64,000 nucleotides of DNA. It comes from a bacterium (GTDB taxonomy: Bacteria; Bacillota; Bacilli; Lactobacillales; Streptococcaceae). The notes below the pieces were generated by a model that worked only from the letters and a program-made list of their open reading frames with translations, made no database searches and was not told where the DNA came from. Every line of letters begins with the position of its first letter. Position 1 is the stretch's first letter. The translations under genes and the position numbers were made by a program. The stretch lies in the NCBI GenBank assembly GCA_905221115.1, contig CAJNBX010000003.1:95377-159376 (forward strand), read 5' to 3'. Shown here in pieces: positions 46,244-55,396 of this stretch.

Positions 46244-47578
46244 TTATTCGGCCAAGGCTCCCATTGGATCCCATGGTGCAAGCACAATTGGTTCTGCTTC
46301 ATAGGCAGCTTGTTCTTCTGCTGTCAGCAATTCCTTACGGACAACGATTTGGTAAGTGTATTCGTCCATCCAAGCGTCTGAGGCAACAAAGTAACCATCT
46401 GTACCTACCTTATCTCCCCAAGAGTTTTCAACCTTCCACTTGGTTGACTTCCCATTTTCATCCAAGTCCACACCTGTCAAGACCATAGCGTGGGTCATCA
46501 AGCTTTCGCTGTAATCCAAACGTCCAGCCTTGTCTTGAGTGAGTTGAATATCCATGCTTGATTCAAAGTCATAAACATCTGTCGCAAGGATTCCAGCTTT
46601 ACGGTTGCTGAGCTGACCGACATCTGAACCAAACCAAACAGTCTCTCCTGCTTGCATTTGGGCAATTGCCAATTCTTTCAAGCGCTCCATCGGCACGTTG
46701 ATGTAGCGAACTGCACGGCTACCAACCACATTTCCTAACATCTCAACTGTGTAAGATTGGCCGTAAGGCTTGTCAGCAGTTGGAGCATTGATAACAGAAA
46801 CGTAGTCTTCTAGAGGAAGATTGACATATTTCTTGTAAAACTCTTGTGGTGTAATGCCCTTTTCGCTTTGGTAGTTGTTATCTTTATCGCGATAAGCAAA
46901 GTCAAATGTACGTGGTGGAAGTCCTAATGACATAGCAAGGAAATTAAAGATTTCTTGCAAGAGGTCTTCTTTCTTAGCTTGAACAGTCGCTTGGTCTGCA
47001 CCAGAAGCAAGCAAGTCACGCAAGATTTGAGCATCTTGGCGAAGCAATTTGTTGAGAATGGCATTTAGTTCACGGCTGCTACTAGATGAAACAGACTCAG
47101 GGTAAACTGACTTAGGCACGACACCGTATTTCTCAAAGAGAGAAACGACCATATCCCATTGACCACCATCTTGTTGAGGTGTTTGAAGTAGGAATTTAAC
47201 CTTACGGCTCGTCAATTCTTGGTCTGCAGTCGCAATCACTTGCTCTAAGAACCAGTTTGATTTTTCATACTTATCCCAGAAAAATGTGTGGGCCTGTGAT
47301 AACTCAAAATTTTCTAGTTTGTATTGAGAAATGAGTTTGTGGCGGAAGGTGTTGAGAGCCGCAAACATCCAGCAACGACCAGACGCTTTCTGGTTAGTAA
47401 CCTTATCCTTGGTCAAATCCAATGAGAAAACAGGTGTGTTATCTACATGGCTTTGGCGACGTTCTAGGGCTGCAAAAATTCCGTTGTGACTGGCAGCATT
47501 TTCAATCGCTTGGTATTTGACATTTGCTTCATAATTGGCAAATAGTTTATCAGTAAATGATTTTTGAATCGCGTTCAT
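46244..47578 (-). CDS. pepC: Aminopeptidase C (bleomycin hydrolase family)
   Basis: A 444-residue C1B cysteine peptidase of the cytoplasm that removes N-terminal residues from peptides. The catalytic cysteine (about residue 70) is in KASGRCWMFAALN, the histidine in LMTHAMVLTGV and the asparagine in VENSWGD. The family forms hexameric barrels with the C-terminus in the active site. AAGGAGG lies 6 nt before the ATG; TATAAT lies about 30 nt further up. Confidence 0.96.
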   Translation of the reverse strand: MNAIQKSFTDKLFANYEANVKYQAIENAASHNGIFAALERRQSHVDNTPVFSLDLTKDKVTNQKASGRCWMFAALNTFRHKLISQYKLENFELSQAHTFFWDKYEKSNWFLEQVIATADQELTSRKVKFLLQTPQQDGGQWDMVVSLFEKYGVVPKSVYPESVSSSSSRELNAILNKLLRQDAQILRDLLASGADQATVQAKKEDLLQEIFNFLAMSLGLPPRTFDFAYRDKDNNYQSEKGITPQEFYKKYVNLPLEDYVSVINAPTADKPYGQSYTVEMLGNVVGSRAVRYINVPMERLKELAIAQMQAGETVWFGSDVGQLSNRKAGILATDVYDFESSMDIQLTQDKAGRLDYSESLMTHAMVLTGVDLDENGKSTKWKVENSWGDKVGTDGYFVASDAWMDEYTYQIVVRKELLTAEEQAAYEAEPIVLAPWDPMGALAE

Positions 47579-47634
47579 AGATTCCTCCTTTTATTCTACA
47601 GTCTATTATAACTCTTTTCACAAAGGAAGCAACT

Positions 47635-47672
47635 GAAAAACATAAAAGGCAAGGATATTCTCCCTCACCTTT
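47635..47672 (-). terminator. Probable terminator of the pseudouridine synthase gene
   Basis: Minus strand AAAGGTGAGG and CCTTGCCTTT form an imperfect stem with TG/TG mismatches, followed by TATGTTTTTC. Confidence 0.55.
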
Positions 47673-47689
47673 TTCGAATATAAACCAAA

Positions 47690-48412
47690 TTAAGCAATAC
47701 TAGCAAGAAGATTTTCCAATTCCTCCTTGGTCAAGCGACGCCATTCCCCTCGTTCTAAGTTCTCATCCAATACTAGCGTTCCCATAGTCAAGCGTTGCAA
47801 GTCTACTACTTCCTTGCCACAGTAGGCCACCATACGCTTGACCTGATGAAACTTCCCTTCTGCAATAGTCACACGGATTTGACTCTGATTCTTTTCTGCA
47901 TCTGTGGAAAGAATCTCCAGTTTAGCAGGCTGACAAGTAAAGTCTTTGAGAGGAATACCATCAGCAAATATCTCCACATCTTCTTGGGCCATAATTCCCT
48001 TGACTTGTGCCTGATAAGTCTTGTCCACATGACGCTTGGGCGAAAGAAGAGCATGGGCAAGCTGGCCATCATTGGTCAAGAGTAGAAGACCATGTGTATC
48101 AATATCCAAGCGTCCTACTGGGAAAACTTCCTTGCTCTGAGCAATATCATCCAGCAAGTCCAGAACTGTTCTGTGCTTAGGATCCTCAGTCGCTGAGATA
48201 ACTCCTTTGGGCTTGTTCATCATGTAGTAGACAAACTCTTCATACTCCAACACTTGCCCATCAAAGCGAATCTCATCTCTTTCTTCATCAATCTGCAGTT
48301 TCGCTGATTTTTCTTTTTTACCATTTACCGTCACGCGCCCAGCCTTGAGTAAGTTTTTGACCTCAGTCCGACTTCCCACAGCGCAGGCAACTAAAAATTT
48401 ATCTAATCTCAT
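47690..48412 (-). CDS. rsuA: 16S rRNA pseudouridine synthase RsuA
   Basis: A 240-residue enzyme of the RsuA/RluB/E/F family. An N-terminal S4 domain (about 1-60, MRLDKFLVACAVGSRTEV) precedes a catalytic domain with the aspartate in FPVGRLDIDTHGLLLLTND and the C-terminal GKFHQVKRMVAYCG. It probably makes the pseudouridine at position 516 of 16S rRNA. A TATAAT box ends 6 nt before the ATG, without a ribosome-binding site, indicating a leaderless mRNA. Confidence 0.9.
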   Translation of the reverse strand: MRLDKFLVACAVGSRTEVKNLLKAGRVTVNGKKEKSAKLQIDEERDEIRFDGQVLEYEEFVYYMMNKPKGVISATEDPKHRTVLDLLDDIAQSKEVFPVGRLDIDTHGLLLLTNDGQLAHALLSPKRHVDKTYQAQVKGIMAQEDVEIFADGIPLKDFTCQPAKLEILSTDAEKNQSQIRVTIAEGKFHQVKRMVAYCGKEVVDLQRLTMGTLVLDENLERGEWRRLTKEELENLLASIA

Positions 48413-48418
48413 AGAACT

Positions 48419-48427
48419 ATTATATCA
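48419..48427 (-). promoter_or_regulatory. Extended -10 promoter giving a leaderless rsuA mRNA
   Basis: Minus strand TGATATAAT; hexamer 48424-48419, spaced 6 nt from the ATG at 48412. Confidence 0.75.
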
Positions 48428-48431
48428 TATC

Positions 48432-48465
48432 AAAAGGAGGCTGGTACAATGACCAACCTCCTTTT
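48432..48465. terminator. Terminator-like hairpin upstream of rsuA
   Basis: AAAAGGAGGCTGG and CCAACCTCCTTTT form a long stem. It could end transcription from the GlsB-like gene on the minus strand. Confidence 0.65.
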
Positions 48466-48471
48466 CGTTTC

Positions 48472-48575
48472 ATACTCTTCAAATATCTCTTCAAACCTTG
48501 TCAACGTCGCCTTGCTGTACTCAAGTACAGCCTGCGGCTAGTTTCCTAGTTTGCTCTTTGATTTTCATTGAGTAT
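48472..48575 (+). repeat. BOX element (A-C form)
   Basis: Starts ATACTCTTCAAATATCTC, contains CGTCGCCTTGC, lacks boxB, and ends TTGATTTTCATTGAGTAT. It lies between the GlsB-like gene and rsuA. Confidence 0.88.
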
Positions 48576-48588
48576 CAGATTTAAGAAA

Positions 48589-48819
48589 TTAACTTCCTCG
48601 TCTCCAGAAAATCGCTAAGACAATCATGGAACCTAGTACTGCCGGAATAATGGCAGTTCCTGCTATTATCGGTCCCCAAGTCCCAAAAAGCAAGTGACCT
48701 AGAAAGGCACCAATCCAACCGAGAAACATTTTTCCAAAACATCCCATTCGCTCTCCACGATTGGTTAGAGTACCTGCTAAAAATCCCACTAGGAGACCAA
48801 CGAACATACTTCCTAACAT
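48589..48819 (-). CDS. GlsB/YeaQ/YmgE family small membrane protein
   Basis: A 76-residue glycine-rich protein with three hydrophobic segments, similar to the transglycosylase-associated/GlsB family linked to general stress in lactic acid bacteria and enterococci. Typical elements are LLVGFLAGTLTNRG, FLGWIGAFLG and LGSMIVLAIFWRR. The start has AAGGAG 7 nt upstream and lies 9 nt after the pepS stop, so it probably shares the pepS transcript. Confidence 0.82.
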   Translation of the reverse strand: MLGSMFVGLLVGFLAGTLTNRGERMGCFGKMFLGWIGAFLGHLLFGTWGPIIAGTAIIPAVLGSMIVLAIFWRRGS

Positions 48820-48828
48820 ATTATCTCC

Positions 48829-50070
48829 TTAATTTGCCCAATCTCCCTTACGGAAGAGTGGTACACGTGTCCCATCCTCACGGATACCATCGATATCCAT
48901 TTGGTTAGAACCAATCATAAAGTCTACGTGAACATCTGAACGATTAAGCCCCGCAGCTTCAAGCTCCTCTTCGCTCATCTCCGCTCCACCAACAACGCTA
49001 GTTGCATAGGCTGCACCGATAGCCAAGTGATTTGACGCATTTTCATCGAAAAGAGTGTTAAAGAAGGTAATACCTGACTGAGAAATTGGGCTTGGATCTG
49101 GCACCAAGGCACATTCACCCAAGGCACGCGCACCCGCATTTTCAAAGACAAGGTCTTTCATGACCTGATCACCCTTCTCAGCAGTGATATCTACGATTTG
49201 TCCATCCTTGAAGGTTACTTTAATTCCTTCGATGATATTTCCATTATAGCTAAGCGGTTTTGTAGAAGTGACATAACCATCTGCACGACGGAAGTCAGGT
49301 GCTGTGAAGACTTCTTCTGTCGGCATATTTGGCAAGAACCCTTCGCCCTGTGCATTGACAGCCCCAGCTGATTCCCAAACGTGGTTCTTCGGCAATCCAA
49401 GGGTCAAATCGGTCCCTGGCGCTGTGTAGTGAAGGGCTGAAAATTGCTCTTTATTAAGCATATCTGCCTTGCTCTTGAGGATAGCTGCATGCTCTTCCCA
49501 AGCCTTAACAGGATCTGCTTCGTAGACACGGCAAGTTTTGAAAATTTGGTCCCAAAGGAGATCGACTGCTTCTTCGTCGCTCGCAGCATTTGGAAAGACT
49601 TTCTTAGCCCACTCAAGTCCAGCAGCGGCTGCTACAGTCCAGCTAACCTTATTGGATTGAGTTGCGATACGCATTGGCTTCATGGCAAGTCCCATAGCTT
49701 TGGCAGAAGCTGAGAGCTTGTCAGCGTCCACTCCGTTCAAGGCACCTGGGTCAGAAGAACGAACTCCAAGACGGCTAGCCTTGTTCTCCAAAAGATAGTT
49801 CATCTCAGCAATCTTGTATTCTGGCACATTGTCCAGACGCTCCATCGGTGCGTGGAGAAATTTCTCACGGTTAATAACATCATCTGTCCACTGAACGATC
49901 ACCTCATGCGCACCCAAGGCATAAGCTTCTTTGACAATTAAGTGAGCCAACTCACGTTGCTCCACATCGATAGAGAGAGCCAAAGTGTGACCAGGTTGCA
50001 CATTAATTCCGTTCGCAACCAATAATTTCGCATATTTTTCTAGATTTTCTTTAAAATTTGGTAAAACCAT
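48829..50070 (-). CDS. pepS: Aminopeptidase PepS (M29 family)
   Basis: A 413-residue thermophilic-type metallo-aminopeptidase. It starts MVLPNFKENLEKYAKLLV. M29 features include PTEEVFTAPDFRRADG (metal ligand Glu), LGECALVPD, and the C-terminal HVDFMIGSNQMDIDG with the His and Asp. It hydrolyses N-terminal residues of small peptides in the cytoplasm. It lies 21 nt after a 50-codon gene and behind the toxin-antitoxin pair without a visible terminator. Confidence 0.93.
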   Translation of the reverse strand: MVLPNFKENLEKYAKLLVANGINVQPGHTLALSIDVEQRELAHLIVKEAYALGAHEVIVQWTDDVINREKFLHAPMERLDNVPEYKIAEMNYLLENKASRLGVRSSDPGALNGVDADKLSASAKAMGLAMKPMRIATQSNKVSWTVAAAAGLEWAKKVFPNAASDEEAVDLLWDQIFKTCRVYEADPVKAWEEHAAILKSKADMLNKEQFSALHYTAPGTDLTLGLPKNHVWESAGAVNAQGEGFLPNMPTEEVFTAPDFRRADGYVTSTKPLSYNGNIIEGIKVTFKDGQIVDITAEKGDQVMKDLVFENAGARALGECALVPDPSPISQSGITFFNTLFDENASNHLAIGAAYATSVVGGAEMSEEELEAAGLNRSDVHVDFMIGSNQMDIDGIREDGTRVPLFRKGDWAN

Positions 50071-50091
50071 TCTGTTTTCTCTTTTCTATTT

Positions 50092-50244
50092 TTATTTTTC
50101 TTTCAAAGCAGAAAAGATTCCTGCTAAAGCAATAGTACCTGACAAGAGTGCTGTTGATAGAAGTATTGTCTGATCAGCAAGTTCCAATTGATATTCAAAT
50201 ACCTTCTCAGCCGGCTTATCTTCCGCAAAAATTCTTAGTTTCAT
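50092..50244 (-). CDS. 50-residue protein between YafQ and PepS, function unknown
   Basis: A 50-codon frame with a GGGGG ribosome-binding site 5 nt before its ATG. The N-terminal half is charged (MKLRIFAEDKPAEKVFEY); the C-terminal half is hydrophobic (about 28-46, TILLSTALLSGTIALAGIF) and ends KEK. It could be membrane-associated. It starts 20 nt after the toxin stop and ends 21 nt before pepS, so all may be co-transcribed. I do not recognise the family. Confidence 0.65.
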   Translation of the reverse strand: MKLRIFAEDKPAEKVFEYQLELADQTILLSTALLSGTIALAGIFSALKEK

Positions 50245-50264
50245 GAGAACCCCCTTAAAATTTA

Positions 50265-50543
50265 TTAAAACAAATCACTATGACTTCCTGTCCTCAGCAA
50301 ATTTAAAATCAATTCCGACTTGTCTACTTTATAAACCAAAAGCCAATCTGGCTGGATATGGCATTCACGAACTCCTTGAAAATGTTTGGATGCCGTCAAT
50401 GGATGATCACAATATCTAGCAGGAAGTTCTTTTTCTTGAACAAGAAAATTTAAAACTTCTTCTAATAATTCTGCCTTCAAACCACGCTTCATAGCCAACT
50501 TAAAATCTTTTTTAAACTGTTTATGATAACGAATCTTAAGCAC
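50265..50543 (-). CDS. yafQ: YafQ-type mRNA interferase toxin
   Basis: A 92-residue RelE/ParE-superfamily toxin. The segment GVRECHIQPDWLLVYKVD and the C-terminal LLRTGSHSDLF match YafQ, with the catalytic histidine near residue 88. YafQ cleaves mRNA on the ribosome. It overlaps the antitoxin gene by 8 nt, and no active-site residue appears lost, so it may be functional. Confidence 0.9.
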   Translation of the reverse strand: MLKIRYHKQFKKDFKLAMKRGLKAELLEEVLNFLVQEKELPARYCDHPLTASKHFQGVRECHIQPDWLLVYKVDKSELILNLLRTGSHSDLF

Positions 50544-50799
50544 GCAAATCCTCCATCAAGTCAGAGACTGATTCAAAGGATTGGCTCATATTACGATTTT
50601 GGTCTAAATCCGTTAATACCTCAAGCAACCTCCGATTCTCGTCTAGTCTGACATCGAAAGGTAAACCCTGATATTGAATGGCCTGACGAAGGAAAATATT
50701 AATAGCCGTTGTCATATCCATTCCCAGGTTATTAAACACCTGTTGGGCCTGCTCCTTAACCTCACTATCCAGACGGATGCTCATACTCGTCTTTGACAT
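50536..50799 (-). CDS. dinJ: DinJ/RelB-type antitoxin
   Basis: An 87-residue ribbon-helix-helix protein. The N-terminal TSMSIRLDSEVKEQAQQVFNN and MTTAINIFLRQAI are typical of DinJ/RelB. It neutralises YafQ and represses its own operon. The start MSKTSM has AGAGGG 7 nt upstream. Its TAAAAT -10 directly abuts the polC terminator, whose stem may double as part of the operator. Confidence 0.9.
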   Translation of the reverse strand: MSKTSMSIRLDSEVKEQAQQVFNNLGMDMTTAINIFLRQAIQYQGLPFDVRLDENRRLLEVLTDLDQNRNMSQSFESVSDLMEDLRA

Positions 50800-50831
50800 A
50801 CTCTCACCCTCTTTCTATAGACTATTTTAAC

Positions 50832-50874
50832 AAAAAAGAAGGCTAATGTAAATCTATTGGATATACATTAGCCT
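50832..50874 (-). terminator. Terminator of polC
   Basis: Minus strand AGGCTAATGTA pairs with TACATTAGCCT, followed by TCTTTTTTG. The stem is 11 bp and perfect. Confidence 0.92.
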
Positions 50875-50901
50875 CTTTGGATAGATGATTAAACAATTTT
50901 T

Positions 50902-53900
50902 TTAAAACAACTCATCAAACAAACTCAACTGGTTATCCTCTGGCATATTTCCAAGAATACCCATCTCATCCATCTTTTCAACCAAAGTTGATGAGAGTCC
51001 ACCACGTTTGCGTAGTTCTGTTTTTGAGAGGAATTCTCCCTCTTCACGCGCTCGCACCAACTGCTTAGCAACGTTCTCTCCCAGACCATCCATTGCTACA
51101 AATGGTGGAATGAGGGTATCCCCATCGATGAGGAACTCTGTCGCCTGACTACGGTAGAGATCGAGTTTTCCAAACTTGAAACCACGCTCCCACATCTCAT
51201 TGACAATCTCAAGAGTTGTATAGAGATCGATTTCCACATTAGAGGCTTCATTGTTTTTCCGTTTTTCAGCGATTTCTTCCATTTTGTGCTTGATGGCATC
51301 CAAGCCCGCACCCATGGTCTTGATATCAAAAGCCTTAGCACGGATGGAGAAGTAAGCACAGTAGTAATAAATGGGATGGTGAACCTTGAAGTAAGCTACA
51401 CGAAGGGCCATCATAACGTAGGCTGCCGCATGGGCTTTAGGGAACATGTACTTGATTTTCCCACAGGACTCTATATACCACTCTGGCACCTTATTAGCCT
51501 TCATGGCTTCGATATAGCCATTCCGCTCCTCTTCTGAAATCTTCAGCCATAAGCCTTTACGCACCCGTTCCATGATGGTAAAGGCCATCTTAGGTTCTAG
51601 ACCAGCATGCATGAGGTAAACCATGATGTCGTCCCGACAACCGATAACAGTCGATAGGTCTGCTATTCCTTGCTTGATTAAATCCTGAGCATTTCCCAAC
51701 CAGACATCCGTACCGTGGGACAGACCTGAGAGCTGAAGCAACTCCGCAAAAGTCGTCGGATGCGTCTCATCTACCATCCCACGTACAAAGTTGGTTCCAA
51801 ATTCTGGAATCCCCAGCATACCTGTCGGAGTTCCGATTTGCTCAGGTGTCACTCCTAGCACATCAGTCCCAGAAAAGAGGGCCATTACGCCTTCGTCATC
51901 CATAGGAATTTCATTAGGGTCAATCCCAGACAAGTCCTGGAGTTTTCGAATCATGGTCGGATCATCATGTCCCAGCACATCGAGTTTGAGGACGTTCTCG
52001 TCAATATCATGGAAGTTAAAGTGAGTGGTCTGCCATTCAGCGGTCACGTCATCCGCTGGATACTGGACAGGCGTAAAGTCGTAGACATCCATGTAGTTAG
52101 GAATAACAACGATTCCCCCCGGGTGTTGACCTGTCGTCCGCTTGACACCAGCTGCACCTTGAGCTAGGCGTTCCACCTCTGCATCACGATAAAACTTGCC
52201 ATAATCTCTCTCGTAACCCTTGACAAATCCATAGGCAGTCTTGGCAGCCACCGTACCAACCGTTCCTGCACGAAAGGCATATTCCTCACCAAAGATATCA
52301 CGCACATCCAAGTGGGCGCTAGGCTGGTCTTCTCCCGAGAAGTTCAAGTCAATATCGGGAACCTTGTCCCCATCAAAACCAAGGAAGGTCTCGAAAGGAA
52401 TATCCTGTCCGTTTTTACTGAGTTTATAACCACAGTTTGGACAGTCCTTATTGGGCATATCAAATCCTGAACCATACGAACCATCGGTAATAAACTCGCT
52501 ATACTGACACTGACCACAGACATAGTGAGGAGAGAGAGGATTGACCTCTGTAATCCCAATCATGGTCGCAACAAAACTAGAACCGACAGACCCACGAGAA
52601 CCAACCAAGTAACCCCGTTCATTGGAACGTTGTACCAGCATCTGGGAAGCCAGATAAATCACAGCAAATCCATTCCCCAGAATGGATGTTAATTCCTTTT
52701 CAATTCGCAAATCAACGATATCTGGTAGCGGATTTCCATAAATCTCAAAAGCTTTCTTGTATGTCAATTCAGCGACCGTTTCTTCAGCCTTGTCAATGAA
52801 AGGCGTATACAAGTCACCCTTAACTACCTCAACAGGTTCAAAGATATCTGCCAAGGCATTGGTGTTGTCAATAACTAGTTTCCGAGCTAGTTCCTCTCCC
52901 AAGAAGGCAAATTCATCCAACATCTCATTAGTCGTTCGAAAATGAGCCTTTGGAAGTGGTGCTGGTTGGGCATGTTCACCATGACCGATAGTTCGGTTAA
53001 TCATAGCCCCCTGGCCCAAACTACGGACGATAATTTCACGGTAAATCTCTTCTTCTGGTTCGATATAGTGGACATTCCCCGTAGCCAGAACAGGCTTACC
53101 AAGACGGTCTCCCACCTCTATCAAACTCCTGATAATAGTCTGGAGCTCCTCCATATCTTTAACCTGCTCCTTGGCAATCAAGGGAGCATAGATAGCAGGT
53201 GGCATAACCTCGATAAAGTCATAATACTTGGCCACCTCAACCGCCGCATCCACGCCCTGGGAAACGACTGCATCAAAAACTTCACCCTCCGAGCAAGCTG
53301 AACCTAAAATCAAACCTTCCCGATGGGCATCTAAAACCGTTCTCGGAATTCGTGGCACCCCTTCAAAGTACTTGGTATTGGATAAAGAAACCAGCTTAAA
53401 GATATTTTTTAGACCTACCTGATTCTTGACATAAATGGTCGCATGCTTGATCCGAGCTTTTTTATAAGAATCTGGACTAATCAAATCAATGTTAAGTCTA
53501 GCTAAATCCGTCACACCATGTTTTTCTGCTACTTCTTTGATAAAAATAAAGAGCAGACGACCAGTAGCTTCCGCATCGTAATTGGCCATGTGGTGATGTT
53601 CCAAAGCCACACCAAAACGCTTGGTCAAAGGTCCCAAACCATGACGTTTATACTCAGGATAGAGGTTTCTAGCAAACTCCAGCGTATCAATAACTGGCTG
53701 ACTAATCTTTGGCAGACCATGACGCTCATAATTGGCATTCATAAAGCCAACGTCAAAGGTCGCATTGTGGGCAACTAGGACCGTATCCTTGCAAAATTCT
53801 TGAAATTCCTGTAAAACTTGTTCCAGTGGCTTAGCATTTTTGACATGGTCATCTGTAATTCCAGTCAACTCAGTAGTAAAGGCTGATAATGGATGCCCGG

Positions 53901-55293
53901 GATTGATAAATTCATCAAATTCGGCAATGACATTCCCCTTATACATCTTAGAGGCCGCAACCTGAATCAAGTCATTATAGATAGCTGAAAGCCCCGTTGT
54001 TTCCACGTCAAAGACCACATAGGTCGCTTCTGACAAGTCCATCCCCACTTCGTTATAGACGATAGGGACACGGTCCTCCACGATGTTGGCTTCCATACCA
54101 TAGATCAGCTGGATTCCCGCTTTCTTAGCCGCCTTATAGCCATGTGGGAAGGACTGGACATTCCCATGGTCCGTAATGGCAACCGCCTTGTGTCCCCACT
54201 TAGCAGCTGTCGCAACGATTTCTTCGACCTCTGGTAGAGCATCCATGGTCGACATGTTAGTATGAGCATGAAACTCAACCCGGCGGTCTCCTTCTGGCAT
54301 CAAATCCTTCCGCTCATAGTGAACAACTTCCTGCACATCCTGTACGTTCATAGTCAAATCGCGTGTGAAGTTATTCATCTCCACATTCCCACGCACTCGG
54401 AGCCAAGAATTCTTCTTGATGAGGTCAAATTTCTGAGCCTCTTCCTCATTTTTAACCCACTTTTGCATCGAAAAACTTGAAGTATAGTCCGTCATTTTAA
54501 AGTTGATTAAAACACGACCTGTTCTGGTCACTTTTTGCTCTACATCAAAAACAACCCCTTCAAAGACCAGACGATTTTCCTCAGTCGTCACTTCGATCAT
54601 AGGAGTAATCTCTGCCTTATCCAGCTTGGGTTTAGCTGCAGCTTTTTTCGTTTGAAAATCAAAGGCTGGTTTCTCTTCAGCTGGAGGAGGTGCCATCTGT
54701 TCCAGTTGCTCCATAGCACGGAGCGCTTCCTCATTGGCAGCTTGAACAATCTGCTCATTTTCCGCATGAAAGGCCTCTTCCTGCTCTTGGGTCAGCACAT
54801 CATTTTTCTCTATTTGACAAGTAAAAGTTGGAAAACCAAACTTTTCAAGTTGTTTGGCTAAATTAGGAAGATGATTCTTCTTAAAATGTTCCTTATCAAT
54901 CGCCTCAGAGCCTTCAATAAAGAGTTGATTTCCCTCAGCACGAACTTGCAGATTCTGGTAAAGGGACTTAAAACCTTGGCTAGCACATGGCCCCTCAGAG
55001 AAAGCCTCCTTATAGTAGGACTGCAAGAGTTGATTTGAAAATTCTTGAGACCGAGCCTTGATTTCAAAAACAGCTTTATTGCCTGTCTTAGAAAATTCTT
55101 CGCTCAAACCTTTCTTTAATTCTAAAAAGATTTCAATCGGTAAAATATTAGAAAATACGAAATGAAACTCCCATACCTTACTAATTTTATGAACCACAAC
55201 TCGCTCAATATCAGCCTGTGATAAAACAGGATCCTGTCTCATTTCAGCAGATATCCCCAGTTGATTCATCAAAATTTCAAAACTGTTTGACAT
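50902..55293 (-). CDS. polC: DNA polymerase III PolC-type alpha subunit
   Basis: The replicative polymerase of low-GC Gram-positives, 1463 residues, full length. Order: N-terminal domains (1-230), OB fold (about 240-325), PHP domain split around the exonuclease ([17 protein letters not shown] near 340; VAITDHGNV), DEDD proofreading exonuclease ([10 protein letters not shown] near 426), then polymerase palm and fingers with [25 protein letters not shown] and a zinc motif CGQCQ/CPNCG. It acts at the fork with the beta clamp. It follows fusA after a terminator. Confidence 0.97.
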   Translation of the reverse strand: MSNSFEILMNQLGISAEMRQDPVLSQADIERVVVHKISKVWEFHFVFSNILPIEIFLELKKGLSEEFSKTGNKAVFEIKARSQEFSNQLLQSYYKEAFSEGPCASQGFKSLYQNLQVRAEGNQLFIEGSEAIDKEHFKKNHLPNLAKQLEKFGFPTFTCQIEKNDVLTQEQEEAFHAENEQIVQAANEEALRAMEQLEQMAPPPAEEKPAFDFQTKKAAAKPKLDKAEITPMIEVTTEENRLVFEGVVFDVEQKVTRTGRVLINFKMTDYTSSFSMQKWVKNEEEAQKFDLIKKNSWLRVRGNVEMNNFTRDLTMNVQDVQEVVHYERKDLMPEGDRRVEFHAHTNMSTMDALPEVEEIVATAAKWGHKAVAITDHGNVQSFPHGYKAAKKAGIQLIYGMEANIVEDRVPIVYNEVGMDLSEATYVVFDVETTGLSAIYNDLIQVAASKMYKGNVIAEFDEFINPGHPLSAFTTELTGITDDHVKNAKPLEQVLQEFQEFCKDTVLVAHNATFDVGFMNANYERHGLPKISQPVIDTLEFARNLYPEYKRHGLGPLTKRFGVALEHHHMANYDAEATGRLLFIFIKEVAEKHGVTDLARLNIDLISPDSYKKARIKHATIYVKNQVGLKNIFKLVSLSNTKYFEGVPRIPRTVLDAHREGLILGSACSEGEVFDAVVSQGVDAAVEVAKYYDFIEVMPPAIYAPLIAKEQVKDMEELQTIIRSLIEVGDRLGKPVLATGNVHYIEPEEEIYREIIVRSLGQGAMINRTIGHGEHAQPAPLPKAHFRTTNEMLDEFAFLGEELARKLVIDNTNALADIFEPVEVVKGDLYTPFIDKAEETVAELTYKKAFEIYGNPLPDIVDLRIEKELTSILGNGFAVIYLASQMLVQRSNERGYLVGSRGSVGSSFVATMIGITEVNPLSPHYVCGQCQYSEFITDGSYGSGFDMPNKDCPNCGYKLSKNGQDIPFETFLGFDGDKVPDIDLNFSGEDQPSAHLDVRDIFGEEYAFRAGTVGTVAAKTAYGFVKGYERDYGKFYRDAEVERLAQGAAGVKRTTGQHPGGIVVIPNYMDVYDFTPVQYPADDVTAEWQTTHFNFHDIDENVLKLDVLGHDDPTMIRKLQDLSGIDPNEIPMDDEGVMALFSGTDVLGVTPEQIGTPTGMLGIPEFGTNFVRGMVDETHPTTFAELLQLSGLSHGTDVWLGNAQDLIKQGIADLSTVIGCRDDIMVYLMHAGLEPKMAFTIMERVRKGLWLKISEEERNGYIEAMKANKVPEWYIESCGKIKYMFPKAHAAAYVMMALRVAYFKVHHPIYYYCAYFSIRAKAFDIKTMGAGLDAIKHKMEEIAEKRKNNEASNVEIDLYTTLEIVNEMWERGFKFGKLDLYRSQATEFLIDGDTLIPPFVAMDGLGENVAKQLVRAREEGEFLSKTELRKRGGLSSTLVEKMDEMGILGNMPEDNQLSLFDELF

Positions 55294-55353
55294 TCATTTT
55301 CCTCACATTATTCTCCTACTATTTTACCATATTTAGAGGTATTTTCTAAAGAC

Positions 55354-55381
55354 AAAAGGAAGCCACTAAGTGACTTCCTTC
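55354..55381 (-). terminator. Terminator of fusA
   Basis: Minus strand AAGGAAGTCA, loop CTTAG, TGGCTTCCTTTTG, with one wobble pair. Confidence 0.85.
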
Positions 55382-55396
55382 TAGAGTGAGGACAGA

